Source of the DNA: Flavobacteriales bacterium UBA7690
GTDB lineage: Bacteria; Bacteroidota; Bacteroidia; Flavobacteriales_F; PHOS-HE28
Reading direction: 5' to 3'
DNA length: 26,554 nt
Assembly: GCA_002482775.1 (NCBI GenBank)
Contig: DLGQ01000115.1
Span: 1 to 26,554, forward strand
Of the stretch, positions 16,346 through 24,105 are shown in pieces. The translations under genes and the position numbers were made by a program. The notes under the pieces are model-generated. The model saw only the letters and a list, made by a program, of their open reading frames with translations. It was not told the origin of the DNA and searched no databases. The first letter of the stretch is position 1; each line of letters begins with the position of its first letter.

Positions 16346-17301
16346 GCGAAGGCGGGCAGTTCTTTCAACGCCTGAAGCTCTTTGCGATACTCAGCCATTA
16401 CTTCGTCCACGATGGCGGCTGCGGGCATAATGCGGTCGATCGCAGCACTTACCTGGCCGATCTCCAGTTCACCTTCTTCCAGGTCCCCTTCGAACATGCC
16501 CCGTTTGGCGCGCGCTCTGCCCAAGAGCATCTTCAAGTCTTCCACGGAAGCACCCTTGGTATACGCATCCTTCACATCGAGGAAGAACTTGTTGTGTATC
16601 AAACGGACAGGGGCCAACTCCTTCAACGTTAGTGTTGTAGCACCTTCTCCAGCGTCTACAACAAGCTGTTTGAACGCCAGATGAGCAGAGGCTTCCTCCG
16701 AGCAAACGAAACGGCTACCCATTTGCACACCATCCGCGCCCAAACACATTGCCGCCAGCATGGAGCGGCCATCGGCAATGCCGCCCGCAGCGATCACAGG
16801 TATGCTGAGCGCTTTCGCCACCAACGGAACGAGGACGAGCGTTGTGGTCTCCTCCCTCCCGTTGTGCCCGCCGGCCTCGAATCCCTCAGCCACAACGGCA
16901 TCCACTCCCGCTGTTTGGGCACGCAACGCGAATTTCACGCTACTGACCACATGAACGACGGTTCGGCCCTGTTCTTTCAATTTCGCTGTCCACGTGGCGG
17001 GGTTACCTGCGGAGGTGAACACGATGGGCACCCCTTCCTCGATGATGGTGGCCATATGCTCCTCAACAGCGGGGTACAACATGGGCACATTCACCCCAAA
17101 GGGCTTGTCCGTAGCGGCTTTGCACTTCCGGATGTGCTCCCGAAGCACTTCTGGATACATGGAGCCGGAGCCGATAAGGCCCAACCCACCGGCGTTGCTT
17201 ACCGTAGAAGCCAGTTCCCAGCCCGAACACCAGATCATGCCCGCCTGTACCAACGGATACCTCGTCCCGAATAGCCGGGTGACCCTGTTCGCTGTCTCCA
17301 T
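16342..17301 (-). CDS. Nitronate monooxygenase / FabK-family flavoenzyme
   Basis: 319 residues with a TIM-barrel FMN-binding fold: PLVQAGMIWCSG at 16-27, SAGNPATW at 97-104, the hallmark EGFEAGGHNG at 139-148 with His146, AAGGIADGR at 171-179 and GVQMGSRFVCSEEASAH at 191-207. The last two bind the FMN phosphate. Length and motifs fit both nitronate monooxygenases, which detoxify nitronates such as propionate 3-nitronate, and FabK-type enoyl-ACP reductases, which reduce enoyl-ACP in fatty acid synthesis; motif reading does not settle the choice. It overlaps the fibronectin-rich gene by four bases, an odd partner for a cytosolic enzyme. A consensus -7 box at 17310-17317 leaves a leader of only a few bases. 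The start is fixed by the conserved N-terminus. Confidence 0.9.
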   Translation of the reverse strand: METANRVTRLFGTRYPLVQAGMIWCSGWELASTVSNAGGLGLIGSGSMYPEVLREHIRKCKAATDKPFGVNVPMLYPAVEEHMATIIEEGVPIVFTSAGNPATWTAKLKEQGRTVVHVVSSVKFALRAQTAGVDAVVAEGFEAGGHNGREETTTLVLVPLVAKALSIPVIAAGGIADGRSMLAAMCLGADGVQMGSRFVCSEEASAHLAFKQLVVDAGEGATTLTLKELAPVRLIHNKFFLDVKDAYTKGASVEDLKMLLGRARAKRGMFEGDLEEGELEIGQVSAAIDRIMPAAAIVDEVMAEYRKELQALKELPAFA

Positions 17302-17309
17302 ATGGGTCG

Positions 17310-17317
17310 CAAAACTA
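17310..17317 (-). promoter_or_regulatory. -7 promoter box of the flavoenzyme gene
   Basis: On the minus strand this reads TAGTTTTG, an exact TAnnTTTG match and identical to the box at 5923-5930. It ends eight bases before the ATG at 17301, so the leader would be very short. It lies in the divergent gap shared with the DUF6089-like gene. Confidence 0.45.
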
Positions 17318-17412
17318 CCAGGATGGGGCCTTGCGCGGAGGCGACAGACCCTGTTGGCCGAATTTGTTGATATTCTAGTCGATATGATCGGTCCACCGTT
17401 GACGATCTTTCC

Positions 17413-17420
17413 TAAGTTTG
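17413..17420 (+). promoter_or_regulatory. -7 promoter box of the DUF6089-like gene
   Basis: This reads TAAGTTTG, an exact TAnnTTTG match. The expected transcript start falls at or near the ATG at 17425, which argues that the ATG at 17452 is used with a leader of about 27 bases, unless the message is leaderless. Confidence 0.5.
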
Positions 17421-17451
17421 CCCGATGGTGCCACGTGCGCCGTATATCGTC

Positions 17452-18417
17452 ATGAGCCTGAGAACACTACGCAATTCGATCCTCCTTGGTGCCTGCACCC
17501 TGTTCGGGGCATCCGGCACAGCCCAATACGCTTGGGATTTCGGCATGCACCTCGGTGGAGCCAACTACCTCGGGGAAATGGGTGGTACCAACCAACCACG
17601 ACGCGACTTCGTGTGGGACATGAAGATGAGCCAGACACGTTGGGCCGTTGGAGGGTTCGCCCGGCGGAAGATCAACCGGTTGATCTCGATCAATGCCGGT
17701 CTGATGTACCTGCGGATCCAAGGGGCTGATGAACTTTCGACCTATCGCCCGCGTCGGGGCCGGAACCTCAACTTCCGGAACGACATGTTCGAACTCTATC
17801 TGCGCCCGGAATTCACGATCTTCCAAGATAATGACCTGGGTGGACGTGGCCGATACCGTCTTGATTTCCGCTTGTTCGGGTATGCCGGTATCTCCGCTTA
17901 TTACCACAACCCGAAAGGCCAATTGAACCGCGAAGGCGAGTTCTACAGCCTGCGGCCGCTGACCACCGAGTTGGTGGAGTACTCCCAGATCGGCATGGCC
18001 GTTCCTGTGGGTATCGGGTTCCATTTTACTCAGAAGCGTCGTCACCGCTTCGGCATGGACCTGGGCTGGCGCACCACGTTCACGGATTACTTGGATGACG
18101 TGAGCACCGTATACAAGGATCCGAATTTGCTGCCCGAAGGTGTTGGTGGCCTTGCTTATGACCTGTACAACCAACGCCCTTTGGTGCCTGCGGATGTGGA
18201 TGTACCCGCTGCCAGCAACTACGGCTACTACGACACTGGTGGACCTTCCCCGAAGAAAGAGAATATCCGCGGGGATCCAACCCACAACGACAGCTATATG
18301 ACACTCACACTGACATACAGCTATGTGCTGCGCGGGCAATCCAACTTCTACCGCCAGCGCTATAACTGGATGCGTGGCAACAAACGTGTTGGTCGCAAGT
18401 CGCGCGCTAAGTTCTGA
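17452..18417 (+). CDS. DUF6089-like outer-membrane beta-barrel protein
   Basis: 321 residues from the ATG at 17452, preferred because MSLRTLRNSILLGACTLFGASGTAQ is a clean signal peptide; an in-frame ATG at 17425 would add nine residues. The mature protein has alternating beta-strand patterns (AWDFGMHLGGANYLGEM, LMYLRIQGADE, FELYLRPEFTIF, YRLDFRLFGYAGISAYY, GMAVPVGIGFHF, FGMDLGWRTTFTDYLDDV), repeated turns rich in Arg and Gly, and a RGDPTHNDSYMTLTLTYSYVL segment near the end. This matches what I recall of the DUF6089 outer-membrane family of Bacteroidota. The C-terminus is basic (RVGRKSRAKF). It is transcribed divergently from the flavoenzyme gene and ends at a strong terminator. The molecular role is unknown; a structural or porin-like function is inferred. 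Confidence 0.85.
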   Translation: MSLRTLRNSILLGACTLFGASGTAQYAWDFGMHLGGANYLGEMGGTNQPRRDFVWDMKMSQTRWAVGGFARRKINRLISINAGLMYLRIQGADELSTYRPRRGRNLNFRNDMFELYLRPEFTIFQDNDLGGRGRYRLDFRLFGYAGISAYYHNPKGQLNREGEFYSLRPLTTELVEYSQIGMAVPVGIGFHFTQKRRHRFGMDLGWRTTFTDYLDDVSTVYKDPNLLPEGVGGLAYDLYNQRPLVPADVDVPAASNYGYYDTGGPSPKKENIRGDPTHNDSYMTLTLTYSYVLRGQSNFYRQRYNWMRGNKRVGRKSRAKF

Positions 18418-18431
18418 TCCAGAACACCCGC

Positions 18432-18471
18432 AATGAAGAAGGGGAGGCTGCAACGCCTCCCCTTCTTCATT
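18432..18471. terminator. Bidirectional hairpin terminator between convergent genes
   Basis: A perfect 17-base inverted repeat (18432-18448 pairs with 18455-18471) surrounds the six-base loop TGCAAC. The stem has a GC-rich centre with A-rich and T-rich ends, so it can work for both the barrel gene ending at 18417 and the epimerase gene ending at 18486. There is no long U-tract beyond the stem. Confidence 0.85.
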
Positions 18472-18485
18472 TGCCGCACCGCGAT

Positions 18486-19421
18486 TCAGCGGGCGATGGC
18501 AGTGTGCTCCAAGATGCGCTCCAAGCCTGAACGCAGCGGCAGGAGTTCACGTCCCAACAACGCACGCATGCGGGTCACATCGGGCATACGGCGCGTCATA
18601 TCCCCTTCTTCCAACGGCGCAAGATGCACGATGCGCGATCGGCTTCCGGTGATCTCTATGATCAACTCGGCCAACGCCTTTATGGTCACCTCCTGGTCTG
18701 AACCGATGTTGACCACATCGTTCAGCACCTCCCCCTTGTAGTACGCGTTCAGGCAGGCTTCCACGTTATCGTCGATATAGCAGAACGTACGGGTCTGTGA
18801 TCCATCGCCATACAGGGTGATGTCCTCGCTCGCCAACGCTGCCCGGATGAATTTGGCCACAACGAAATCGCGGCTCTGCTTGGGACCGTAGGTGTTGAAG
18901 AAGCGGAAGATGGTGTAGTCCAAACCGAACTCGCGGTGATAGGATCGCAGGAACGCTTCGCCGATGTTCTTCACGATGGCATAGGGCAACTTGGAGTTGA
19001 GCGGCGTGGTGCGCTCGTTCTGCGGGATCTCCACGGGCTCGCCGTAGACTTCACTGCTACTGCTGAAAAGCACACGCTTCACTCCGGTGTTCTTGGAAAG
19101 GTCCAAGATGTTGCGGATGCCGTCGATATCGCGCAGCACCATGACCGGATTGTCCGTGGTGCGCTTAACACCCACCACGGCCGCGTAGTGGAACACGTGT
19201 TCAAAACGGTTCGCATAGAACACCGCACTGATGTCGTTGAACTGGTTCACATCGCATTTCACGAAATGCAGATTGCTCTTTTGCGGTACCAGGATCTTGG
19301 AGATGTCGCCGGTGAGCAGATTGTCCACCACGACCACTTCGTTCTTCGGGTCATCGGCCAAGCCCAAAGCCAGGTCGCTTGCTACGAATCCCGCTCCACC
19401 AGTGACAAGGATGCGTGCCAT
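18486..19421 (-). CDS. NAD-dependent nucleotide-sugar epimerase/dehydratase
   Basis: 311 residues of the extended short-chain dehydrogenase family. The Rossmann motif is GGAGFVASDL (8-17). SSSSEVYGEP (120-129) and the catalytic pair Tyr147/Lys151 in YAIVK follow, then FRFFNTYGPKQS, TRTFCYIDD and a RMPDVTRMRALLG stretch near the end. These resemble UDP-glucose 4-epimerases and UDP-glucuronate decarboxylases; the exact reaction cannot be fixed from sequence. Such enzymes supply activated sugars for surface polysaccharide in the cytosol, which suits the O-antigen ligase and CotH operon directly upstream on the same strand. It is separated from that operon by 114 bases with its own -7-like box, so it is probably transcribed on its own. 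It ends at the shared terminator. Confidence 0.92.
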   Translation of the reverse strand: MARILVTGGAGFVASDLALGLADDPKNEVVVVDNLLTGDISKILVPQKSNLHFVKCDVNQFNDISAVFYANRFEHVFHYAAVVGVKRTTDNPVMVLRDIDGIRNILDLSKNTGVKRVLFSSSSEVYGEPVEIPQNERTTPLNSKLPYAIVKNIGEAFLRSYHREFGLDYTIFRFFNTYGPKQSRDFVVAKFIRAALASEDITLYGDGSQTRTFCYIDDNVEACLNAYYKGEVLNDVVNIGSDQEVTIKALAELIIEITGSRSRIVHLAPLEEGDMTRRMPDVTRMRALLGRELLPLRSGLERILEHTAIAR

Positions 19422-19440
19422 ACGGTTCTTTTTGTGCGTG

Positions 19441-19448
19441 TAAAACTA
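19441..19448 (-). promoter_or_regulatory. Putative -7 promoter box of the epimerase gene
   Basis: On the minus strand this reads TAGTTTTA, one base from TAnnTTTG and identical to the box before the lysyl oxidase homologue. It gives a leader of about 15 bases before the ATG at 19421. It lies in the 114-base gap behind the metallophosphoesterase gene, where no clear terminator hairpin was seen. Confidence 0.4.
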
Positions 19449-19535
19449 GGGAACATGCAGCGGCTTCAGCGCGCGAACATTCCCATGTATCGACGATCGT
19501 GCCGTGGACCGGTTGCCCCTCTGATGATGTGATGG

Positions 19536-20567
19536 TCATTTACCACGGCCACGCTTGCGCAGAACGAGCACGAGGAGCATGAGCACCACACCAGTGGCCA
19601 AACCGTAGCTGAACGCAGGGTGGATGACGTTCTTCTTGATCAGGTATGGGATCCGGCGCCAATGGAATTCCTGGACCCGGCCTTGATTCTTGCGCCACCA
19701 TTGGGCATCATAGGTCTCGACGGGGCGAAGCACTTGACCGGAAAGCGACATGGTGGACCAACGGACCGCGTTGGGCGAGACATCGGCGATCAACAGTGCA
19801 TCCCGCAGTTCATCGCGTATGGCACTTTGGATATAGGTGATGCCTTTCTCCTCAGGCTGAAAGAAAATGCTTGCGGGAGCGGTGCCAGCCATGCTTCCAC
19901 TGATCCAATACACCTCACCGTGCTTGGCCATACGGCGGAGTATCGGTAGCACATCCTCTTGGAAACCCGGATCGAACAATGCGCGCGTATTCCCCTCGAA
20001 GAGGTCCGAATACCGAGCATCTCCTTCTGCCCAAATGGGCCGATGGCTGATGATGAACGTGTGGGTACCAGGGGTCGCGGCAGCGCGATCGGCAAGCCTG
20101 TTCAGCAGATCCAACTGGTCTCCCTTCACCCGACTATCGTCCCGTTCGGTATCCAGCAGTACCACACGGTCCTGGCCCATGGAAAATTCTACAGGCATCA
20201 CCCGGCCTGCAGGATAAGCAGTGCCTTCAAGATCATGGTTACCCGGTGCGTTGAACAATGGGATCGTCAACTCCCGGAACAAGGATCCGGCGTACCGGGC
20301 ACTATCACGATCAGGTCTGAGGAACAGGTCACCCGTGCTAAGCAAGGCGTTCGCATTGGTGGCGTTGACCCGATCGATGTTCGCCAAAAGTGTTGCTGCC
20401 GGGTAACCGGACGCATTGGAACTGGCACCATGGAAGTGCCCGCCGATCAATAGGCGATAATTCCCCACGCTATCAGGTGGCACCACTGTCCTTCCGTTGA
20501 ACGGTGATGTTTGACCCTGCGCCGTTACACACCACAGGGTCCCGATGAGCATTGACCAATACTTCAT
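19536..20567 (-). CDS. Membrane-anchored metallophosphoesterase-like protein
   Basis: 343 residues from the ATG at 20565-20567, which overlaps the upstream stop (ATGA) and begins a signal peptide (MKYWSMLIGTLWCVTAQGQ); the longer frame is only a shadow over the neighbouring gene. Calcineurin-like motifs are STGD at 77-80, GNHD at 109-112 and SHRP at 174-177. The first motif, normally DxH, reads GGHFH at 42-46, and the place of the final GHxH reads SGSMAG at 223-228, so several metal ligands appear to be lost. A C-terminal membrane helix (about 318-336) followed by RKRGRGK anchors it, with the domain outside the cytoplasm. It is the last gene of the CotH operon, so it may act on phosphorylated surface components, or only bind them if it is inactive. 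Confidence 0.85.
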   Translation of the reverse strand: MKYWSMLIGTLWCVTAQGQTSPFNGRTVVPPDSVGNYRLLIGGHFHGASSNASGYPAATLLANIDRVNATNANALLSTGDLFLRPDRDSARYAGSLFRELTIPLFNAPGNHDLEGTAYPAGRVMPVEFSMGQDRVVLLDTERDDSRVKGDQLDLLNRLADRAAATPGTHTFIISHRPIWAEGDARYSDLFEGNTRALFDPGFQEDVLPILRRMAKHGEVYWISGSMAGTAPASIFFQPEEKGITYIQSAIRDELRDALLIADVSPNAVRWSTMSLSGQVLRPVETYDAQWWRKNQGRVQEFHWRRIPYLIKKNVIHPAFSYGLATGVVLMLLVLVLRKRGRGK

Positions 20568-21043
20568 GGTGCGGGTGTTGCACCCGAAGGTGCGATCTGC
20601 TTTCCTTCCATGTGCATCTTGTTGCCTTGGCCGATCCGATCCAGTAAGGCGCGCGTCCCGGAACGAACCGCCAACAATTCCACATTCGATGCGCCATGCC
20701 GGGCGTGGACCGGATCCACATCCAACATGGTCTTCGTGGAGGACGACCATGAGGCTTCCTGCGCGATGAGGGTCGCTCCTTCTGAAACGCCAACGGCCGC
20801 TCCTGCACTATTCACCAGACTGCGTTCAAGGTGAAGTGTTGCGAACCCGCCCAACTTCACACCCCGCCTCTGCGCAACATGCTTGGGCTCCCCTCCGCAG
20901 GTGACCGGTCGGTTCACAAACCATTGCCATACGAAGTTGGAAAGTCCGGAATGTTGCCGCCCTTTCAGGATGACATCGGCCATATACGCCCCACCCCCGA
21001 GTGCCGCAAGTATGGCTATGATCAGGATGGACCGCTTCTTCAT
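20564..21043 (-). CDS. Unrecognised small single-pass membrane protein
   Basis: 159 residues. MKKRSILIIAILAALGGGAYMADVIL is a basic start followed by one membrane helix or uncleaved signal, so the rest should face the periplasm. The remaining 130 residues show two cysteine-free halves around VTCGGEPKH (about 47-55) and alternating hydrophobic patterns (VELLAVRSGTRALLDRIGQ). The C-terminus is short and proline-rich. I do not recognise the family. The gene follows the O-antigen ligase gene after 37 bases and overlaps the metallophosphoesterase start by four bases, so it is almost certainly translated and likely works with those two products. Confidence 0.75.
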   Translation of the reverse strand: MKKRSILIIAILAALGGGAYMADVILKGRQHSGLSNFVWQWFVNRPVTCGGEPKHVAQRRGVKLGGFATLHLERSLVNSAGAAVGVSEGATLIAQEASWSSSTKTMLDVDPVHARHGASNVELLAVRSGTRALLDRIGQGNKMHMEGKQIAPSGATPAP

Positions 21044-21080
21044 ATCCCTTCAACAGGAGGGCAAAGTAAGTTGAACCGCC

Positions 21081-22430
21081 TTAGACACCTGGTATCGGTG
21101 CGGGCGTTAAATTCTCCGGCGCGGGTTCCTCCGCGTCCGGTCGATCCCAAAGCGCGATCTCCTCTTCGGAAAGTATGGTGATGATCACCAAAAGGATGAT
21201 GGTGTATGGATTCAGGGAACTCACTAGCCACGATTCGTAACTGACCGAGAAGAGCACAGCGAACATGACCCCCATGCTCAAGGACACGTTCTTGCTGGCC
21301 TTGATGAATACCAGCACGAAGCTGCGCATGAAGATCAACAGGCCAACGATACCAACGTCCAGCCAGAATGAAAGGAAAGAATTGTGCACACCTCCTTGGT
21401 GCCCCATCCGCTCGAGGTAAACACGGTTCTTGCGCATGATACGCTCATCATTGGCGAACCCCCCACCGAACACGAAATAATCCTGGATGTGGGTCCATGC
21501 GAAGCTCCAGGCGAAATAGCGACCACTACCGGACTTGATCGTATTGAGACGGATATAATCCTGGAGACCGAGGTACGTGACGATTGGGGCGATGTTGTTG
21601 AGCACGATCTCCGCGATGCCAAAAACCCCAAGCAGTGCCAGCATCCCTAAAAGTGGAGAAGCCGCGAAGAACCTCCCGAACACGAGAAAAATAAAGACAG
21701 CCACCAATGATGTGCGCGACCCCGAAGCGATCAAGAAGTAGGTGGCCGTGCCGTAGATGAACAGCTTCTCCTTCCACGAGAACAGGTCCTTCTTCACGGA
21801 TAGCAGGACCGTGGTGAGCATGATCAGTAGAAAGCTGAAGTTCGCGATCCCGTTGGGGTTCCCGAACAAGCCACGGAACCGCCCCACGAAATAGGCATAG
21901 AAAGGGCCGTAGTAGTGGATGAAGAGCCCGGAGATCAGCACCACCGCCATGAAGCGTACGAGATTCCTGAAGAAATCCCACCCCCAAATGCGGAAATTGT
22001 ACAACACATAGTTCGGGATGATCAAATACAACAACATGTACGAGATCGTCTTCTGTACGGCCACCAGAAGTGTACTGGAGAAGACCAAGGGAAAGAAGCT
22101 GTACACGAAGAACGGAAGGAAGATGTTGAACACCTTGGAGAATGGCACGAAGCGGTAGCGCTCCAACAGGAATACCGCCGATAAGGCCATTATGTACGTG
22201 TTCTTCGCGGACTTGAAGACCTGCATGCTGAAGAACCAAGGGGTTATGTCGGACAACACCAGAACGATGATGAACCCGAAGATCATCTCGGGCCACATGT
22301 CCCTGGATTTCATGAAGAACACGGACAGGGGCATGAACAAGAAAAGTATCGGCCCCCCATAGATCCCCACCACCACATAGAAGATGATAAGCAGGAAGAA
22401 CTGCCAATTACGCGCGAGGTAACTCAACAT
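21081..22430 (-). CDS. O-antigen ligase/polymerase-like membrane protein (Wzy_C type)
   Basis: 449 residues with roughly ten to twelve hydrophobic membrane segments along the length. The recognisable signatures are RGLFGNPNGIANFSF (186-200), SGSRTSL (236-242), the GSGRYFAW (301-308) loop and GGVHNSFLSFWLDVGIVGLL (346-365). These match the Wzy_C family of O-antigen ligases and polymerases, whose large periplasmic loop carries the catalytic Arg and His. Such proteins join undecaprenyl-linked glycans to a lipid or protein acceptor, or polymerise repeat units, on the periplasmic face of the inner membrane. The C-terminal 25 residues are acidic and proline-rich. The start follows the CotH stop by four bases. 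Ligase and polymerase cannot be told apart here, and an acceptor other than lipid A is possible. Confidence 0.88.
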   Translation of the reverse strand: MLSYLARNWQFFLLIIFYVVVGIYGGPILFLFMPLSVFFMKSRDMWPEMIFGFIIVLVLSDITPWFFSMQVFKSAKNTYIMALSAVFLLERYRFVPFSKVFNIFLPFFVYSFFPLVFSSTLLVAVQKTISYMLLYLIIPNYVLYNFRIWGWDFFRNLVRFMAVVLISGLFIHYYGPFYAYFVGRFRGLFGNPNGIANFSFLLIMLTTVLLSVKKDLFSWKEKLFIYGTATYFLIASGSRTSLVAVFIFLVFGRFFAASPLLGMLALLGVFGIAEIVLNNIAPIVTYLGLQDYIRLNTIKSGSGRYFAWSFAWTHIQDYFVFGGGFANDERIMRKNRVYLERMGHQGGVHNSFLSFWLDVGIVGLLIFMRSFVLVFIKASKNVSLSMGVMFAVLFSVSYESWLVSSLNPYTIILLVIITILSEEEIALWDRPDAEEPAPENLTPAPIPGV

Positions 22431-22434
22431 CGGC

Positions 22435-24105
22435 TCATTCTCCTTTCCGTTCGTATCGATCCAATTGTTCCAACACGGAGGCTTCGCGCTGAAGGGCGAA
22501 GGTGCGCATCACTTCGATATGCTCCTCCCATGTGTCCCGATCGGATGGCCGCCGCCAACGTCCCGTATGACGAGCCATTTCCGGTGCCATTAGCGCTACG
22601 AACCGGTCAAGCTTCTGCACAGAGCGTTCGGCAGACAGGGGCCCTTGGGCCAGTTCCCTGGCGATCGCAATGAACCGGCTTCGGAATTCGGTATTCCGCA
22701 ACATGCCCCTGAGCAGCCACGTGATGGGGACTTCGATGGTATTCACGCGTGTGAACAGATCCGCATCCGGACCTGCGGCCACACCATATCCCAGGTCCGA
22801 GTCGCCCATGATGAAGTACCATCGGCCATCACGTGGTGCAATAGGCTCGGTGGCGCCCATGTAGCGCCAGAATTTCACGTTCTGACCAGGCCAGTCCGTA
22901 TTGGCAAAGATCATCTGCGTGGCCATGTAGTACATGAATCCGTCCACATCGATCGTGGCTTTTAGGGAGTCCGCCCAAGCGACATCCTTCCCATCCCAAT
23001 AACGCGTTGTGGTAGCCAACTGTCGGAATGCCCGTTCCTGGCGGGGGTCACCCCGGTATAAACGAGCTTCATCTTCCAAGATGGTGATCCGCTTCTTCGG
23101 AAGTCCATATCGGCGGGCGATCTCCGCTTGATCCATCCGTTCCCGGATGTGATGGACACCCCAATACGCACCGTTGATATACAACACGCACGTCCGATGA
23201 CCAGAGACCTCGAAGGGCAGCCCCGCGCATAGGCTATGCTGGAAAGCATCACGCAACATCGCCCGTATCTGATCATTGCCGGCAGCGCGGATTACGAAGC
23301 CGCGATACCCGGACCGTGGATCGTCCAAGAACACATCGTCCATCACAGGTGTGGAGAAACCGATGCGCAACGCATGCTGCGGGAATCCACGTGTCATTTG
23401 TCCATTGATCCGCACGGTCACCTGTCGATCAAGGATCTCGCTGCCATCCGGCGCTATCATCTCCAGGCGGCCATGCCGCTCCCACTCCTTTCCCCGGAAG
23501 TGGAAATTCCCAGGGTATTTCCACCAGCGCGGATCCTCCCAGTCGGTCTTCAGGACCTTTTCCGGTGCATGAAGGATGGCACTGCCCACGACCATCAACC
23601 CGGAATCCGGATCGAACAAAGAACCCTCCGGGAGTAGCAACGAAAGGACAGGCAGTTCTCCGTGGTGCGTGAACAGCGCCGTGAACATGCCTTCCTCCTG
23701 CCATTCCTGATACGTACCCCGGTGTGCCAACCTCAACACGTGTGCCACCGGTTGACCCACAACCGGGGGGCGCCAGTTCAGCGAGAGCGGAATGGCTAGG
23801 AGATCGGCTGCCCGCTTTCGGTCCGGCGCAGCAATGATGACCGCACGCTGGCCCTTATCCTCGAACGGGGAATCAGCCCCGGTCGCGACCCCTAGTCGCA
23901 TGCCTTCCTTCACATTGAACCGTAACGTGTCCCCTTCCTTCACAAAACTGAACGGCGGAACCTGAACCGGAACATGGTTGGATCCTTGCGGACCCATCAG
24001 TGGCACCTTCTTCCGTGGTGGAGCAGCCCAGGCGAGAAGTAGCGTACCAAGGAACAACATGGCGGGAAGCCATGCACCGAGCGAAGCGCTCGGTCTTGCC
24101 TTCAT
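22435..24105 (-). CDS. CotH-family secreted kinase-like protein
   Basis: 556 residues from the ATG at 24103-24105, which overlaps the upstream stop (ATGA) and starts a signal or anchor helix (about 11-28, ending LLLAWAAPP). Residues 40-195 form a beta-rich N-terminal region. The CotH domain spans about 200-545: RAAGNDQIRAMLRDAF (273-288), YINGAYWGVHHIRERMD (309-325), NTDWPGQNVKFWR (402-414) and MGDSDLGYG (433-441), the last matching the Asp-rich metal-binding motif. CotH proteins are atypical protein kinases, known from spore coats in Bacillus. Here it should act outside the cytoplasm. It is followed by the O-antigen ligase-like gene after four bases. From memory, CotH genes often sit beside DUF4956 genes, which fits the small membrane gene upstream. 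The substrate is unknown. Confidence 0.9.
   Translation of the reverse strand: MKARPSASLGAWLPAMLFLGTLLLAWAAPPRKKVPLMGPQGSNHVPVQVPPFSFVKEGDTLRFNVKEGMRLGVATGADSPFEDKGQRAVIIAAPDRKRAADLLAIPLSLNWRPPVVGQPVAHVLRLAHRGTYQEWQEEGMFTALFTHHGELPVLSLLLPEGSLFDPDSGLMVVGSAILHAPEKVLKTDWEDPRWWKYPGNFHFRGKEWERHGRLEMIAPDGSEILDRQVTVRINGQMTRGFPQHALRIGFSTPVMDDVFLDDPRSGYRGFVIRAAGNDQIRAMLRDAFQHSLCAGLPFEVSGHRTCVLYINGAYWGVHHIRERMDQAEIARRYGLPKKRITILEDEARLYRGDPRQERAFRQLATTTRYWDGKDVAWADSLKATIDVDGFMYYMATQMIFANTDWPGQNVKFWRYMGATEPIAPRDGRWYFIMGDSDLGYGVAAGPDADLFTRVNTIEVPITWLLRGMLRNTEFRSRFIAIARELAQGPLSAERSVQKLDRFVALMAPEMARHTGRWRRPSDRDTWEEHIEVMRTFALQREASVLEQLDRYERKGE

Noticed and set aside
17467..18453. A 328-codon minus-strand frame opposite the barrel gene
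   Set aside because: It runs across the terminator hairpin, lacks any motif, and the plus-strand gene has a signal peptide and promoter box.
19422..19535. Terminator behind the metallophosphoesterase gene
   Set aside because: Only a five-base stem with a loop of about 30 bases could be drawn; not convincing.
21526..22407. A 293-codon frame overlapping the O-antigen ligase in another frame
   Set aside because: It is His- and Arg-rich shadow sequence, without hydrophobic pattern or motif, inside a clear membrane protein gene.
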